A stretch of 64,000 bases of DNA, from assembly GCA_029379385.1 (NCBI GenBank), contig CM055611.1, forward strand, positions 11,974,062 through 12,038,061, written 5' to 3'. Within the stretch, counting starts at the first letter, position 1. The number at the start of each line of letters is the position of its first letter. Source of the DNA: Quillaja saponaria (Eukaryota > Streptophyta > Magnoliopsida > Fabales > Quillajaceae). The notes under the pieces were generated by a model. That model ran no database searches. It saw nothing but the letters and a program-made list of their open reading frames with translations, and was not told the origin of the DNA. A program made the translations under genes and the position numbers. Of this stretch, positions 36,093 through 48,422 are shown in pieces.

Positions 36093-39000
36093 ATGGCAAA
36101 TCTTCGGACAGCTATGGATTCAGCCTTCGGGGATTGTAACGTTTCTTCACCTCAAACCCTAGAAGGCTTGGCCAAGGCTGTGCCTGGCGACCCATTTCCA
36201 CTTGACGGTGCTCGTGCAAGCAAAGCTCTTCGAATTCAGCAGCTCTCTATTTTGGGAAATGGGTTTCCTCTGGGGATTATTCCTTCTTACTCGCCCACCG
36301 TTCACAGGGAATTTGGTTCATTTTCTCTTCAGTCTCTCTTGTTCAAACCGGCTATCTCTGACTGGTAAGTACTGTCACTCTTTCTGTATTTAAGGTTTCT
36401 TCTGGCTTTTCGGTTTCTTTGGTTGCTGGGTGAATGTGAAGCGAATGTGAAGCAAGAAAGGTTAATTGTGAAGCTGATTGTCTTCTTTCTTCCACGTCTA
36501 AATTTCCAACGCCCCCCCACCACCCACCACAAAAAAAAAAAAAGAAACAAAACTTCCACTTGTTTTTTCAAAAAAAGAAATAACTTGTTTCTGCTGTTTG
36601 TAGAAAAAGAAAGGGATTCCTTTATTTATTTATAGCTAGGTCCAACTGATTGCTGTCGATTATTAAATGAGACCAAATGATAGGAGCAAAATGCTCGCCC
36701 TCTCTGCGTTTCATACAATTGTGATTGGTAGCTGGGAAAATGTAGGAATATAAATCATATTAAGGTCTTTGAATTATAGACTTAGCTTGCTTTTGTTAGC
36801 GTTCATTTCAATTTAATTATTTTAAGAAAGAAATAGCAAAAGAACATACATCTATTAACTTTTAAAGAAATTGGTGTTTTTTTACAGGATAAACATGCAT
36901 ATGGAATCCGATTTTAAAAGCTATCTTAATATTGAATTTTGGTTCTTTTTTGCAATTGTCATGGTAAAGAGTTCAATTTGTAGTTTCCAGATAAAAAAAA
37001 ATAGAATTTTTATTCTGCTTTTGATATGTATCATCTAAAACTAGTTTAAGTATGTGGGAACTGTATGGCTGGTTTGATTTCTTCCTGAGAAAATCCCCAT
37101 ATTGGTGGCACTTCTATTCTCAATTTGTTGCAATCACTTACTTATAATTTTGGCTTGTTGTATTTGGTATTCTACACATTGCTATTTTAGCCACACAAAT
37201 GTTCCCATTTCTTCAAACCAAATAATTTTTGGTGGATTGTCCAGCTATCCTAGACATCTATATTTGTTTCTGAAGTGATCCACCATGCAACTTTGATGTC
37301 CTGATTCCTTCAAAACCATTTTCCCCCTTGATTGTTAAGTTACACATACACCTGGTGGTTTTTGAGCTTGTGATCACCCTACTCATTGTTCTTAAAGGTG
37401 TAGGAGGTGCCAGTATGCCATCCTAGCCAATAGTTTGGCTGCTTAAGCATAGTTCTTGGTGAAAATAAGCATTATACATCACAAAAGAGAATTGAAATTG
37501 GAGAAGAACTATTATTTTACATTTTTTATCATTGATATAATAAGAAAATGATATCTCACCAGTCTACATCTTTATTTTTCATATCTGTGACATACTTGTA
37601 TATCTGACGTGATTACTGTTGATATAGGTGGCTTGGCCTGATTGGACAGTTCCGTCCTAAGAAACTGATTTCAGATATTAAAGCGGAATTTTCTAGTGGC
37701 AGGGAACTAGAGCTCTCCACGTTTAAGGATGTGGCAAAGCATTTCTTTGACAAGTCACTTTTTTCTATTGGATTATGCTCACAGTTTTCTCCGACTCCCT
37801 CATCATCTGTGCTGATCTCCACAGAAGGGCACGGTGAGAAAAAAAGACGCCGCAACAAAATGATGCTATTTCACAAGGCATGCATTTTAATTGCAGAGTT
37901 ATAGTCATCTAATACTGAGTTGTACTGTCACAAGACATTAGAGATTCTCATTAAATTAGAGTAGCTGAATAGTCAATATCTCAAAGTCTAACAGATTAGT
38001 GCATGGTCTTTTCACTTCTTTTTCCATTTTCTTATTTTTCTTTTTTGGGGAAAAAATTAAACTTGAGACAGATAGTTTGTTTTCTCTAAGGTGGGTTTTT
38101 TTGAATAAATCTAGAGTTATAAGATACTAAGTTGATCTTGCTGGGAGCATCCTTAATGGGGTTTCGTGTTGAACTATATAATATGTATTATGGCTTGCTT
38201 TGAAGAATCAACTTTCTAGCTTCTTTTACTTTAATATTCTATATCTTGTTTTTAATGCATATAATAACTACAGAGGTTATTCCACATTGAAGTTATGCTC
38301 TAAACTTGGATAAAATGTAACTTATATCTTATGGTTCTATTTTTATGCTTGAGCAACTAATTAACATGTCCCAACATGCAATATGAGCTTGCAGCTTCCT
38401 AATCATGACATAACATTGGAGGCTGCATGGCCTCAACTGTTTGTTGATCACAAAGGAAGGCATTGGGATGTTCCAGAGTCAATATCTCTTGATTTATCGT
38501 CCCTTGTTTCTGAATCTGGATTGCGTTATCGCTTTGGTATACAAAAAAATAGTGGTAATCCTGAGGCATTAAAAGATATAACTGGTGAGCCACCTCTGTC
38601 TCTAATGCCTGGATTATGTGCTAAGGCTGCCTTTTCATATGAAAAGAAAAGATATATTTGGAGGCAAAAGGAGACCCGGGAGGATGACATGCTGAAGACA
38701 GACAAGGGTTTGCTATCGTGGCCTTCATATGATGTTCGTCTTCGGGAACCTCATGCAGCAATATCTGGCATCTTTGGTATGTATTTTCTCTACATTTAAG
38801 TTTTCCTAATTTTGTAACCATTTGGAGAGCAGTGAGCATTTATAATGTGAAGCTGATCTTTATGCACAACTTAGGTTTCACCTTCTGAATCTTTAAAACT
38901 GCATTCTGCATTTCTGCTTCTGAATATCGAACCTTAGAAACTTTATCTTGAACTGCCTGCTATGTCCTTCTCAGAAATCAATTATGTTTTTGTTAACAGT

Positions 39001-40616
39001 ACTTAACTGTGGAGTGTCCTGGTTACGGTAGAACTATCATTTGGAAGAAAACTAAGACCAGGGCAAGGAGATGTAAGAAACGACTTGGTATCAAAAAGTG
39101 TGTAATGGAAGTCAATCATAAATCTTTTCATAGCCTTATTTTTGAGTCTGTAAACTAAAAGGTTAGTTCTTAATAATTATGACTATTGCAAGCTTTACCT
39201 TATGATGTTCAATTATTTTTTTTTTTTCCCGTCAAATTTTTGGAAGAAAACCAAGGCCAGGACAAGGAATTCTAAGAAATAACTTGCTATCAAATAGTGT
39301 GTAATGGAAGCCATTAAGATTTTTTAGTAGGCTTATTTTTTGAGTCCTTAAATGGTCAGTTCTTAATAATTATAACTATTCCAAGCTTTAAGCTTGCAAC
39401 ACTATGTTCTTTTTCTTTTCTTCTTATTTTCCTCCGTCAATGTAAAAGGTCTCTGAAGTTTTATTACTAACTTGGAAGATATTATTGTTGGAAATTTTGA
39501 CAACTTATGCCTTCAAAAGTATTTTCTGATTTATTAGCTAAAGGAATACAACTTCCATCCACTTGAGTTCTGCTGATAATTTAGTGCTTGTATTCCTTTT
39601 GTTCATTTTCCTTTTTACGCATGAGATCGATGATGTTATGTTTGTTTCTTGTTTTTTTTAATGTTTCATGCGGCATTATAGGTGGTGCCTGCACTGCCTG
39701 GTTGGGGGATTGGGGAAGCTCATCTGGTGTTGACTCGATAGGAGATGGAAACATCTCTACAAGTTTCAAAAACAGAGGTCTACTAAATGCTGATTTATTT
39801 GGTTCAGTCTGCTATATTTTCCAGCATGGTAAATTCAGAAAGGATTTTGGGGACTTAACCAGGGTAGATGCACGCTTAGATATGTGTTCAGCATCAGCTT
39901 TTGCCAAGAAAGTTGTCAATAGTTTCAAGAGTACTGCAACTAATAGTACAGAAAGTCCGTCAGCTTCACCACGGCTTAATTTAATCTTTCAACAGCAGGT
40001 ATCTCATTACATCTTATGTTAAGTATCAAATACATAAAAACTAAGCATTCTGTTTGAGTAGGAAAAGTAAAAGAAGTCAATTCCGAGTACATGTCAGCGT
40101 TCAATAGGAGAAACTGTAAGCCATTGTCAGTCTGTCACAAGTTCACGACCGGTATATGATAGAAAAAAGAATAGGAGGACACCAACCATAACGATCAAAA
40201 CTGAAAAGGTAAATATAGTAGTGACTTTTGTCAATGAACTCTTAAATAATAGAAATGTTGGCAAAATCATTGAAGTTAAAGAAGAGAAAGGTAAATAAAT
40301 ATGCTAGTGACATTTTCCAGATAATAACATGCAAAGATTGTGGCTGTACCTTACTAGCAAAGATAATAATTTTGTATGATGACAGTCAGTGGTCAGCCTC
40401 ATCCCTTTTTATTTGTAGGTTGCAGGGCCGATTGTCTTCCGAGTTGATGCCAGGATCTCGCTTGAATCTTTATCCTGGAAAAGCGGCTCACAAGTTGAGG
40501 ATTTAATTTACAGTTTGTCTTACTCGTTAAGGCTTCTACAGTCTGGAAAAGTGGTTGCTTGGTATTCTCCAAAAAGGAAAGAGGGAATGGTTGAGTTGCG
40601 TTTATTTGAGTTTTAA
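36093..40616 (+). CDS. TGD4-like: TGD4-like chloroplast outer-envelope lipid-transfer protein (five exons)
   Basis: Exons: 36093-36364, 37628-37877, 38395-38776, 39682-39998, 40419-40616. The joins keep one frame of 472 codons plus TAA, close to the roughly 480 aa of Arabidopsis TGD4. Exons 1 to 5 encode residues 1-91, 91-174, 175-302, 302-407 and 408-472. The N-terminal T-L-E-G-L-A-K-A-V-P-G-D-P block (22-34), the D-W-W-L-G-L-I-G-Q-F segment (90-99), L-P-N-H-D-I-T-L-E-A-A-W-P (175-187), N-L-I-F-Q-Q-Q (401-407) and V-A-G-P-I-V-F-R-V (408-416) are family hallmarks. TGD4 is a phosphatidic-acid-binding beta-barrel protein of the outer chloroplast envelope that takes part in ER-to-plastid lipid import. 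There is no cleavable signal. The start context ACAACAATGG is good. Introns 1, 3 and 4 are GT-AG; intron 2 begins GC. The closest relative I recall is the At2g44640 paralogue rather than TGD4 itself. Confidence 0.88.
37878..38394 (+). other. GC-AG intron 2 of the TGD4-like gene
   Basis: The exon ends ...CACAAG and is followed by GCATGC; the acceptor is TTGCAG at 38389-38394. The K/L-P-N-H-D-I junction matches the family, and no GT within reach preserves it. GC donors are a known minor class in plants, usually with AAG before the cut, as here. Confidence 0.75.
39042..39410. repeat. Tandem duplication in intron 3 of the TGD4-like gene
   Basis: Two diverged copies of about 170 bp (about 39040-39212 and 39238-39410), period about 198 bp, share TTTGGAAGAAAAC, GTGTGTAATGGAAG, AGTTCTTAATAATTAT and CAAGCTTTA in order. 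The second copy ends about 270 bp before the exon 4 acceptor. Confidence 0.75.
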
Positions 40617-42446
40617 GAAACATTTGATTTTCATTTTGTATGAACTATTTTACCAGGAAAGTTGAGTTCTTTGGTGCTAGAAGCATTTCTGATTAATTTA
40701 AATACTGAACATTTCTCCACTTCCATTTTCATGTATGGTCTGGAGAAGGGTTTTGCTCTAAACTTATAATATTATCAGAGATTCAGCTATAACTATAACT
40801 ACTGTCAATACATCTCAAGTAATCCCACCTACTGAATTTTTTTCCTTTTTGGTCCTCTTTTAGAGCCATTACAAATTTCAGATGCTTGGAACTACTATTG
40901 CTTGATAGGTAAAAGGGTGTAGAAACGGTTTGCATTGGATGAATCTATAGCTGCATCAGAGATCTAATGCTTGAGAAAGTCAGCAAAAGATGAAAAAAAT
41001 GGTGCGAGCATTAATCAGATGTTTGCAGTATGTTGCTGAAATTTGGTTGGACGCAGCCTTCTCTTTCAAATATAACCTAAACGCTTTGATTTGATGTTAG
41101 TACTTGCCTACGTTCTGATCCCTAAGGGGTATCTTTTCCTCTGCATAACATGCTGAAATGAAATATAATCTGCGACCTAAGAATTCAAGCTCTGCTAATC
41201 CCTCTCTTTTGGAACATTACGTCCCTAATCCATGGAGACCTGTTCCCAATGGGAATTCTCTTTTACCTATCCCCATTATATTTTTATGAGGGACTATTTG
41301 TTTCAGATAATAAATTTTTTTATCTGAAAATCGCAGTCTGGAATAAGTTATGCCATTGTTTCAAGAGTTGTAGTTTTTTACTGGACAAAATGTTTTTCAT
41401 GGGCATTTTTCGACCCTTTTTTTCCCAGAAACATGAAAAAAAGCAAAGAAACCGAAAATGCCTCCATATTCTGTTTCAAAGGGTCTTCGGTACTTCATCT
41501 TCAGAGAAGCACCAAACTTCATTTGATACTCACAAAAACGACATCACCTTTCCTTTTTTGCTGTTAGCTTGTAATGGGTTCTCATTGAAAGGTGTAATGC
41601 TTTGTCTGCTGCATATTTTTCCCTTCGTTGACAATAAGATTGTAATTGGGTTCCATTTAGAAACTGGCTCCACCTATTATGTTAGCTACCCTACCGTCAA
41701 TGGCTCCAAAGTTGTATCCTTCAGTAAAATGTGTGGTAATGCATTCAGAAAGGAATTAGTATGTAGTAATTAGTAGTGGCCTTCTTAGAAAGTGCTATTT
41801 GAAATTGTTGAAACACAAATTTTATCTTACAAAGAAGTACAAAATCATATATAAGTTAATGCACTCAAATTGTCATAATGGTACTTACTAATTTACTATA
41901 TGATAACTAGGAAAGAAGTAGCATAATATGTGTACTCTAAATGAAATTGAAAAGTACAACATCAAACAGTAATTAAAATATACCAAAATACCATAATAAA
42001 CTAGGTGGCAGAGGCAGATTAATGATAATGGATGAACCATACTTGTTCACAGCTTCTCATTTTGTGTTTGGAGTGTAGGATTATAAGAAACTATGGTGTT
42101 GAGGTTGTTCACGGCTTCAGATTTTGTGGTGGAGTCATTGGACTTGACAACTGCAGACACCATTTCTTTTCTTGAAACAAAAATTTGTGTTGGCCTAATT
42201 TTCTTGAAAACAAAAATATGTGCTCCACGTATTCTGTTCATATTTCTGTTTTATAACACTGCTGCTCTGGTTTTTATAATTAGCTTGGTTTGGTTTCTGT
42301 TTTGGATAATTGACTTACATAATGGTTTCTAAAGTGTTTTCATTTGATTGAAATGCTAACTTGTCATATTTTTCACTTTGCTATGTTATTGAGATGACAT
42401 TCTATATGGTTATACTTTTTTCTTTTTTTCCTTTTAACATAAAATA
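40617..42446. other. 3' flank of the TGD4-like gene; one unrecognised frame
   Basis: The first few hundred bases should be the 3' untranslated region. An ATG frame of 174 codons (41249-41773, +) has no motif I recognise, no signal peptide and an unusual lysine/phenylalanine-rich makeup. It may be chance, an unannotated exon or a transposon relic. Nothing else is supported up to the PIF/Harbinger relic at 42447. Confidence 0.3.
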
Positions 42447-43777
42447 ATGGATTTGATTCCATTGAAAAAGAATAGGAAGGTCCTGATCAGCTTGTTGCTT
42501 CATCTGGACATGTTGGGCAGGTTGACATTATTGATACTTGTGTGCACTGTTTCTCTACTAACTAAAATGTAGTATAGTTATTTTAAGTGACTTATCATGC
42601 ATTGAGAATTGTTAGGATGGATAGGAGAATATTTAGAAACTTATGTTGTATCTTTAGGGGCTAGGACGTCTAGTGCCTACTAGAAATATGGGTGCAGAAG
42701 AGAAGGTAGCAATTGCTCTAAATATTCTAGCTCATGATGAAAAATTTAGAGCTATCAAGGGGCAATTCATGAGGTCAATTGAGACCTTAAGAAGAGCTAT
42801 GATAAAGGTCATACACTCTATATTGAGATGCCACATAATCATTTTCAAATGGTCAGAACCCATTGAAGATGAAAGCAATGATGATAGGTGAAATTTTTTA
42901 AGATAAACTCATCTTTTCATAACTTTGTAGTTTATGATGTAACTCTGATATAAGTCATATATAGTCTTACTAATTTCATCTCTTGAATTGTCATCTCTTA
43001 TTAGAATTGTTTGGGTGAACTTGATGGCATATCAAAGTGAATGTGATGAGTTCTAATAGGCCTAAATTTAGGTTTAGGAAGAATGAAATTTCAACCAATG
43101 TATTAGGTATTTGTGCACCTGATATGCTATTCATTTATTTGTTGGTTGGATAGGAGGGTTCTACTGCTGATTCTATGTACTGAGAGATGCAATCTTTAGA
43201 TGACATGGGTTGATTATTCCTAAATGTAAACAAAATAATAGTGTAGTTGTTAATTCAATAATAGGTTTACAGCTATTTACATATAACATAAATTAAAACA
43301 GTGCTATAATGTTTTTTATTATGTACTTATTATTTTTGTGATGTTGGGTACATGAACTATGATGGTTTCCTTGTACCTTATAGAGATACAAAGTATCATT
43401 TAAAGGAATGACGGATAGGTCTTTTACCCAACACTGCATAAGAGTACTTTAATATGAAACACTCTTCTGTTAAGGAATATCATTGAAAGTGCATTTAAAA
43501 TGTTGAAGGGTAAGAGATACTTAAAGGGAGATCTTTCTATCCTTTCAAGATGCAGTTTACGATTATAATAGCATGTGTCTTGCTATATAATCACATTAGA
43601 AGGGAGATGCATATGGATCCTTATGACACAGAGCATGAAGAGGATGATGGAATTCTGAATGAGAAAGATGAAAAGAAAGTAAGATATGTGGAATCAAGTG
43701 AGGCTTGGACTGCAATGAGAGAGAACTTGGCAGAGGATATATTTACTAATTGGAGTGTAAGAAGAGGTCTAATTTGA
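42447..43777 (+). pseudogene. PIF/Harbinger (ALP1-like) transposase relic
   Basis: Plus-strand translation, with frame jumps, follows a Harbinger nuclease. The DNA-binding front part is G-A-E-E-K-V-A-I-A-L-N-I-L-A-H plus R-S-I-E-T-L-R-R-A (42691-42830). Then come N-C-L-G-E-L-D-G with the first catalytic Asp (about 43010), S-T-N-V-L-G-I (about 43095), D-G-F-L-V-P-Y-R (about 43362) and F-N-M-K-H-S (about 43450). The C-terminal C-V-L-L-Y-N-H-I-R-R-E-M starts at about 43574 and runs to a stop at 43775-43777. Stops lie near 42565, 42890, 43030 and 43180. The living family cuts and pastes elements with 3-bp TWA duplications and needs a partner SANT-like protein, found here at 48867. Confidence 0.85.
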
Positions 43778-43994
43778 ACATGAATTATTATTATTTTTTA
43801 CATGATGTAATTAATAATTTCACTATTCAGCTTTTATGTTAGTTTGTTTAATGTTAATGTTTGAACTCTTGCAAATGGTTTATGTAATACTATGGTTTTT
43901 ATGTATTGGTTTTATATATGAAATTCTATGTTTGCTTATATGATTGTGTAGATGCACCTAAATATTGGATTATACGGCTTTTTGCATAATTATT

Positions 43995-44384
43995 TGTTAG
44001 AAATGTGATGAGCACAATACACAAATTAAAGAGGATCAACAAATTAGAATACTCAAAAACATTTTTTACTTTCTTGATATCGAATTGAAAGCATACAATG
44101 GGTATTTATAAGACTCATAATAGTAACTTTAAAGTCACACAACTAAATGTTCACTGATATAACTTTAATACCCATTATCCTAGACATTAAGGACTCCAAC
44201 ATATTACTATGATTTTATACATATTAACAAACAAACAAAAAAACTCCACTAGCACACAATAATTTATAGCCACCCATTATAAGAATTAACTACCTCTTAA
44301 AACCCTTTACATAAAAATAACTCACACCTTTCTAACTTCCACTAACAATTTATCATAGGAAAATAAAGTTTATTATTTTTAACA
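43995..44384 (-). repeat. 3' LTR of element E (390 bp)
   Basis: Begins TGTTAGAAATGTGATG and ends ATTTTTAACA on the plus strand. The polypurine tract adjoins its right edge (44385-44397). Confidence 0.92.
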
Positions 44385-44397
44385 CTTCCCCTTACAC
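44385..44397 (-). other. Polypurine tract of element E
   Basis: The minus strand reads GTGTAAGGGGAAG immediately before the 3' LTR, the expected primer site for plus-strand DNA synthesis. Confidence 0.8.
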
Positions 44398-46027
44398 TTA
44401 AATTTTCTTTCTAACTCTAAGAAATTCTCTCAATCCTTGAAAGACTTCAAATTTAAGTGGTTTTGTGAAAATATAAGCAACTTGATCAACAGACTTCACA
44501 AATTTAACTTCCACTTCTTTCTTGGCAATACACTCATGGATGAAATGATATCTTGTGTCTACATGCTTGCTTTTATCATGGAAGATGGGGTTCTTTGCCA
44601 AAGCTAATACAGATTTGTTGCCAACAAAAATTTGGGTTGGTTCTTTTTGTGGCTTTTGTAGCTCCTTCAACAATTTTCTTAACCTAATGGCATGACAAGT
44701 ACAAAAGGTACTAGTAACATATTCAGCCTCACAAGTTAAAAGAGTAACAATTGGTTGCTTCTTTGAAACCCAAGAAATTGCATATTTCCCATGAAAAATA
44801 CAAAACCTATGGTGCTTTTTCTATAGTCCAAATCTCCAAAAAAATTACTATCACAATATCCCACGAGATCAATAATATGTGAAGAAGAATTAAAGAGGCC
44901 ATAGTCAAGTGTACCTCTTAGGTAGTGAAAAATTCTTTTAGCTGTTTTCATGTGAGTAGAAGTAAGAGATTTCATGTAACAACTCACTACTCCAGTAGCA
45001 TAAAAAATGTCTAGCCTTGTGCAAGTCAAGTATTTCAAACTTCCAACAAGACTTCTAAATAATGTGAGATCTACCTTCTCTCCAACATCATGCTTCGACA
45101 ACTTCACTCCACATTCCATAGGTGTATTAACAGAGTTACTATCAAGCATTTGAAATTTCTTAAGAACAACTTTTGCATAGCCTCCTTGTGAAATAAAAAT
45201 TCCACCGTCATTTTGCTTCACTTTAAAGCCCAAATAGTAAGCATTAGCCCTATGTCAGTTATCTCAAATTCATAAGTCATTGCCTTCTTGAAATCTTCAA
45301 ATATGATTGGATTATTTCCTGTAAAAATCATATCATACACATAAAGGTAAACAAATAAAACATCACCATTTTCATGTGTCTTCACATAAAGTGCATATTC
45401 ATGTGGACATCTAAGAAACCCATTTTCTTGAAAATACTTATCAATTCAATTATTCCACGCCCTTGGTGCTTGTTTTAGGTCATAGAAAGCCTTTTTTTAA
45501 CTTCAAAACTTTGTCTTCTTGCCCTTCAATTACATAACCCTTAGGTTGTTCAACATAAACCTCTTCATTAAGAAAACTATGGAGAAAAGCAGATTTTACA
45601 TCTAATTGATAAATCTAAGCGAGCAACATGAGCAAATACCTCTTCATAATCGATCCTCTGCTTTTGTACATAGCCTTTTGAAACTAGCCGCACTTTATAC
45701 TTCTCAACATCTCCTTTTGCTTTTTTTTTGCCTTGTACACCCATTTCACACCAATAAGTTTATAATCCTTTAGAAGATTTGTCAACTCCCAAGTATTATT
45801 TTTTTCAATAGCTTTTATCTCATCATCCATTGCTCATCTCCACTTCTTGTCATTTTCAGCTTCGTTAAAAACAATGATTCACTATCAACAAGACAAAATA
45901 AATTAACATCTTCTATCACTTCCGTATTTTCATAAAGATCAAGAAGACTTCTTGTTTTTAATGACCCTTCACTTAAACTTTTTCTGATGAAGGAGTTGGT
46001 GATAGAGGTGGAAGTAATGGCTTCCAA
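44398..46027 (-). pseudogene. Element E reverse transcriptase and RNase H (broken)
   Basis: RT starts near 46027-45800, continues through the K-W-V-like and G-C-like blocks around 45750-45500, and reaches the catalytic motif at about 45330, which reads Y-V-Y-D where copia has Y-V-D-D. 45233-44736 holds the thumb and the start of RNase H (S-L-V-G-S-L-K-Y-L-T and L-V-G-Y-C-D-S-N-F). 44673-44398 holds the RNase H end with H-V-D-T-R-Y-H-F-I and F-T-K-P-L. Several stops and shifts occur between 46000 and 45235. Confidence 0.85.
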
Positions 46028-46101
46028 TGGTGCTTTTATATCCTGTTCTTTTTCAAAGTAAGAAAAAAATTATAACTTTCTTCCTCTTGAACATCCCAAT
46101 C

Positions 46102-46997
46102 CTATGTTTCATCTTCATTAAACTCAACATCTCTACTAACTATGATTTTTCCATTCATTGTGCTATAAAGCTTGTACCCTTTGGAATTTGAATCATAGCC
46201 AATAAATACATACTTCACACTTCGATCATCAAGTTTAGATCTCTCTTGATCTGGTACATGGGCATATGCAATGCTTCTAAAAATTAGCAAGTGAGAAACA
46301 TTTGGCTTCTTTCACTCTAAGCTGCTTAAGGTGTTTGATTCTCCACATCTTTGGTTGGACATCTGTTGGACAAATAAACTGTACAAGAAACAGTTTCTAC
46401 CTAAAATTCTTTACGCATATTCTTAGATTTCAACAAACATTGGGCAATATTAAGAATTATTCTATTCTTCCTTTCTGCCACACCATTTTGTTGTGGTGTC
46501 CTAGGAACTATTAAAGGATAGCGAATCCCTTGTGTTTTACAAAAGATATTGAATTCATTTGAAGTGAATTCGCGTTCTCTATTGGACCTTAAAGATTTAA
46601 TTACATGACCACTCTCTTTTTCAACAAGATCTTTAAACTTTTTGAACACCTCAAAAGCCTTTGATTTTTTCTTCAAAAAATAAACTCATATTTTACAAGT
46701 ATAATCATCAATGAAAAGCAAAAGATAATGATTTTTACTAAATGAGCATGGCTTAATTGGTCTACACACATCGGTATGAATAAGTTGAAGTGGCTCAGTT
46801 GTTCTTATGGCTTCTTTAGGAAAACTCTTCCTTGCATGTTTTCCAATGAGGCATGCTTCATACAATTGATTTAGGTGGTCAATAAATGGCAACCCAGACA
46901 CCATCTTCTTCTCTCCCAGATTCTTGAGTCCTCCAAAATTCAAATGACCCAACCTCATATGCCAATGCCATATTGCATCTTTTGCACACATCTTCAA
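46102..46997 (-). pseudogene. Element E GAG-pre-integrase and integrase (broken)
   Basis: 46997-46686 encodes the pre-integrase block (W-H-M-R-L-G-H-L-N) and the first catalytic Asp (H-T-D-V). After a stop at about 46683, 46676-46401 encodes the core with N-G-V-A-E-R, which contains the catalytic Glu. The second catalytic Asp, expected in the S-L-R-S-x-R block near 46590, is Asn. The tail runs to about 46102. Integrase would join element DNA to the host chromosome; this copy lacks a catalytic residue and an intact frame. Confidence 0.85.
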
Positions 46998-47164
46998 ACA
47001 TTTGGCACCATCGGTTTAGAGATTCAAAATGAACATCCTATTTCTTGTCATGGACACCTTAGCAATAAGATTAGCATTTTGGTTTCTAAGCCAAATGTTT
47101 TTATCTTTCATATGGATTTCATAACCCTTCTCCAAAAGTTGTCCCAAGCATAAAATGTTACTTT

Positions 47165-48377
47165 TTAATTTTGGAACATAATAACATCATAAATGAGCTT
47201 ATGACCACCATCTTTCAAAGAAATTAAAATGGTACATTTTCCTTTGATTGGAATTTTGGAAAAGTCTCCAAAGGTAACAAATCCACTCACTTTTTCATCA
47301 ATCTCCAAAAATTTACTTTTTCCCCCACATATATGATTGCTTGCACCATTGTCAAGGTACCATGAACTCTTGATCACCTCCTTTTCACCTTCTTTGAATG
47401 CTAGTAACAAAGTTGGCTCTTCCACTTTTTCTTTGTATTTAAGTAGATTAGCATTCTCTTCAACAACGTTAGTATTGCGACATTCCGAAGCAAATTGACC
47501 AAATTTATGTCAGTTATAGCATTTAACATTGCTCTTGTCATACCTCTTTTCATTTGGTCTTGCATAGTTTCCTCTTCCTCTTCCTCTTCCACGACCTCTT
47601 GATGATTGTTAGCCTTTTCCTTCGTTATTATTCTCAAAATGATATCCTTCTCTTCCTCTTTCTTGTCCACGACCATGACCACGACCACGACCTCTTTAGT
47701 TTCTTTCTTCTACACCATCTTTTTCTTTGAAAGAAACCTTAGCTTTGAGAGCTTGTTCAAGCGGCTTCTCTTCTTTCTTCTTAAATCTTTCTTCATAAGC
47801 TTGTAATGATCCCATGAGTTGCTAGACATAGTCTCTAAGTCTTTTGATTCTTTGATTGCAACAACAATGTAATCAAATTTTGGTTGTAAAATGTGAAGGA
47901 TTTTCTCCACCACACGAACATTTTCTACTTTTTCTCTATACCTTTTCAATTGGTTGACAATGGCTAGTATTCTTGAAAAATAATCTGAAATTGACTCGGA
48001 TTCCTTCATATGCAAGGCTTCAAAATCTCCTCTTAATGTTTGGAGTCGAATCTTCTTCACTTTCTCAACTCCTTGGTGAGAGCTTTGCAAAATCTCTTAA
48101 GCTTCTTTGGCAGTAGTTGCTAGTACCACCTTCTTAAACATAGACTCATCCAACCCTTGATAGATGAGAGTGAGAGCTTGTTGATCCTTCTTCCTAGCCT
48201 TTTGTAAGGCATCTTTTTTAGTCGCAAACAAAGTAGCTTCTTCTTGTGGTTGGTCATATCCTTCTCTTCAATCTCCCATGCATCTTGTCCACCAAGCAAA
48301 GCTTTCATACGAAGACAATAGTTGTCTTTAGTAAGACAAGGAAATTGAAATGAGAACATTCCCGATCTAGTAAACAT
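47165..48377 (-). pseudogene. Element E gag and protease (broken)
   Basis: The frame begins near 48377 and shows the Y-x-x-W-C-L-R-M-K-A-L-L-like start, then the UBN2 gag domain (48090-47710, with L-R-G-D-F-E-A-L and S-E-S-I-S-D-Y-F). An Arg-Gly repeat tract (about 47700-47565) follows. The zinc knuckle at about 47520-47480 has a stop codon in place of its second cysteine. The protease-like [13 protein letters not shown] is at about 47360. Shifts near 48300, 47700 and 47430 break the chain. Confidence 0.85.
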
Positions 48378-48407
48378 CTCTCAAACTCAACAAATTAGAG
48401 CACCCAA

Positions 48408-48419
48408 GCTCTGATACCA
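48408..48419 (-). other. Primer-binding site of element E
   Basis: The minus strand reads TGGTATCAGAGC, an exact match to the plant copia site complementary to initiator tRNA-Met, three bases inside the 5' LTR. Confidence 0.92.
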
Positions 48420-48422
48420 CTT

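Noticed and set aside
36202..36635. Frames overlapping exon 1 and intron 1 of the TGD4-like gene on both strands
   Set aside because: They are out of frame with or antisense to a well-supported exon, or run into the intron, and have no family resemblance.
47606..47806. Plus-strand frame rich in Thr/Phe over the gag of element E
   Set aside because: It is the reverse reading of the Arg-Gly-rich gag tail on the minus strand.
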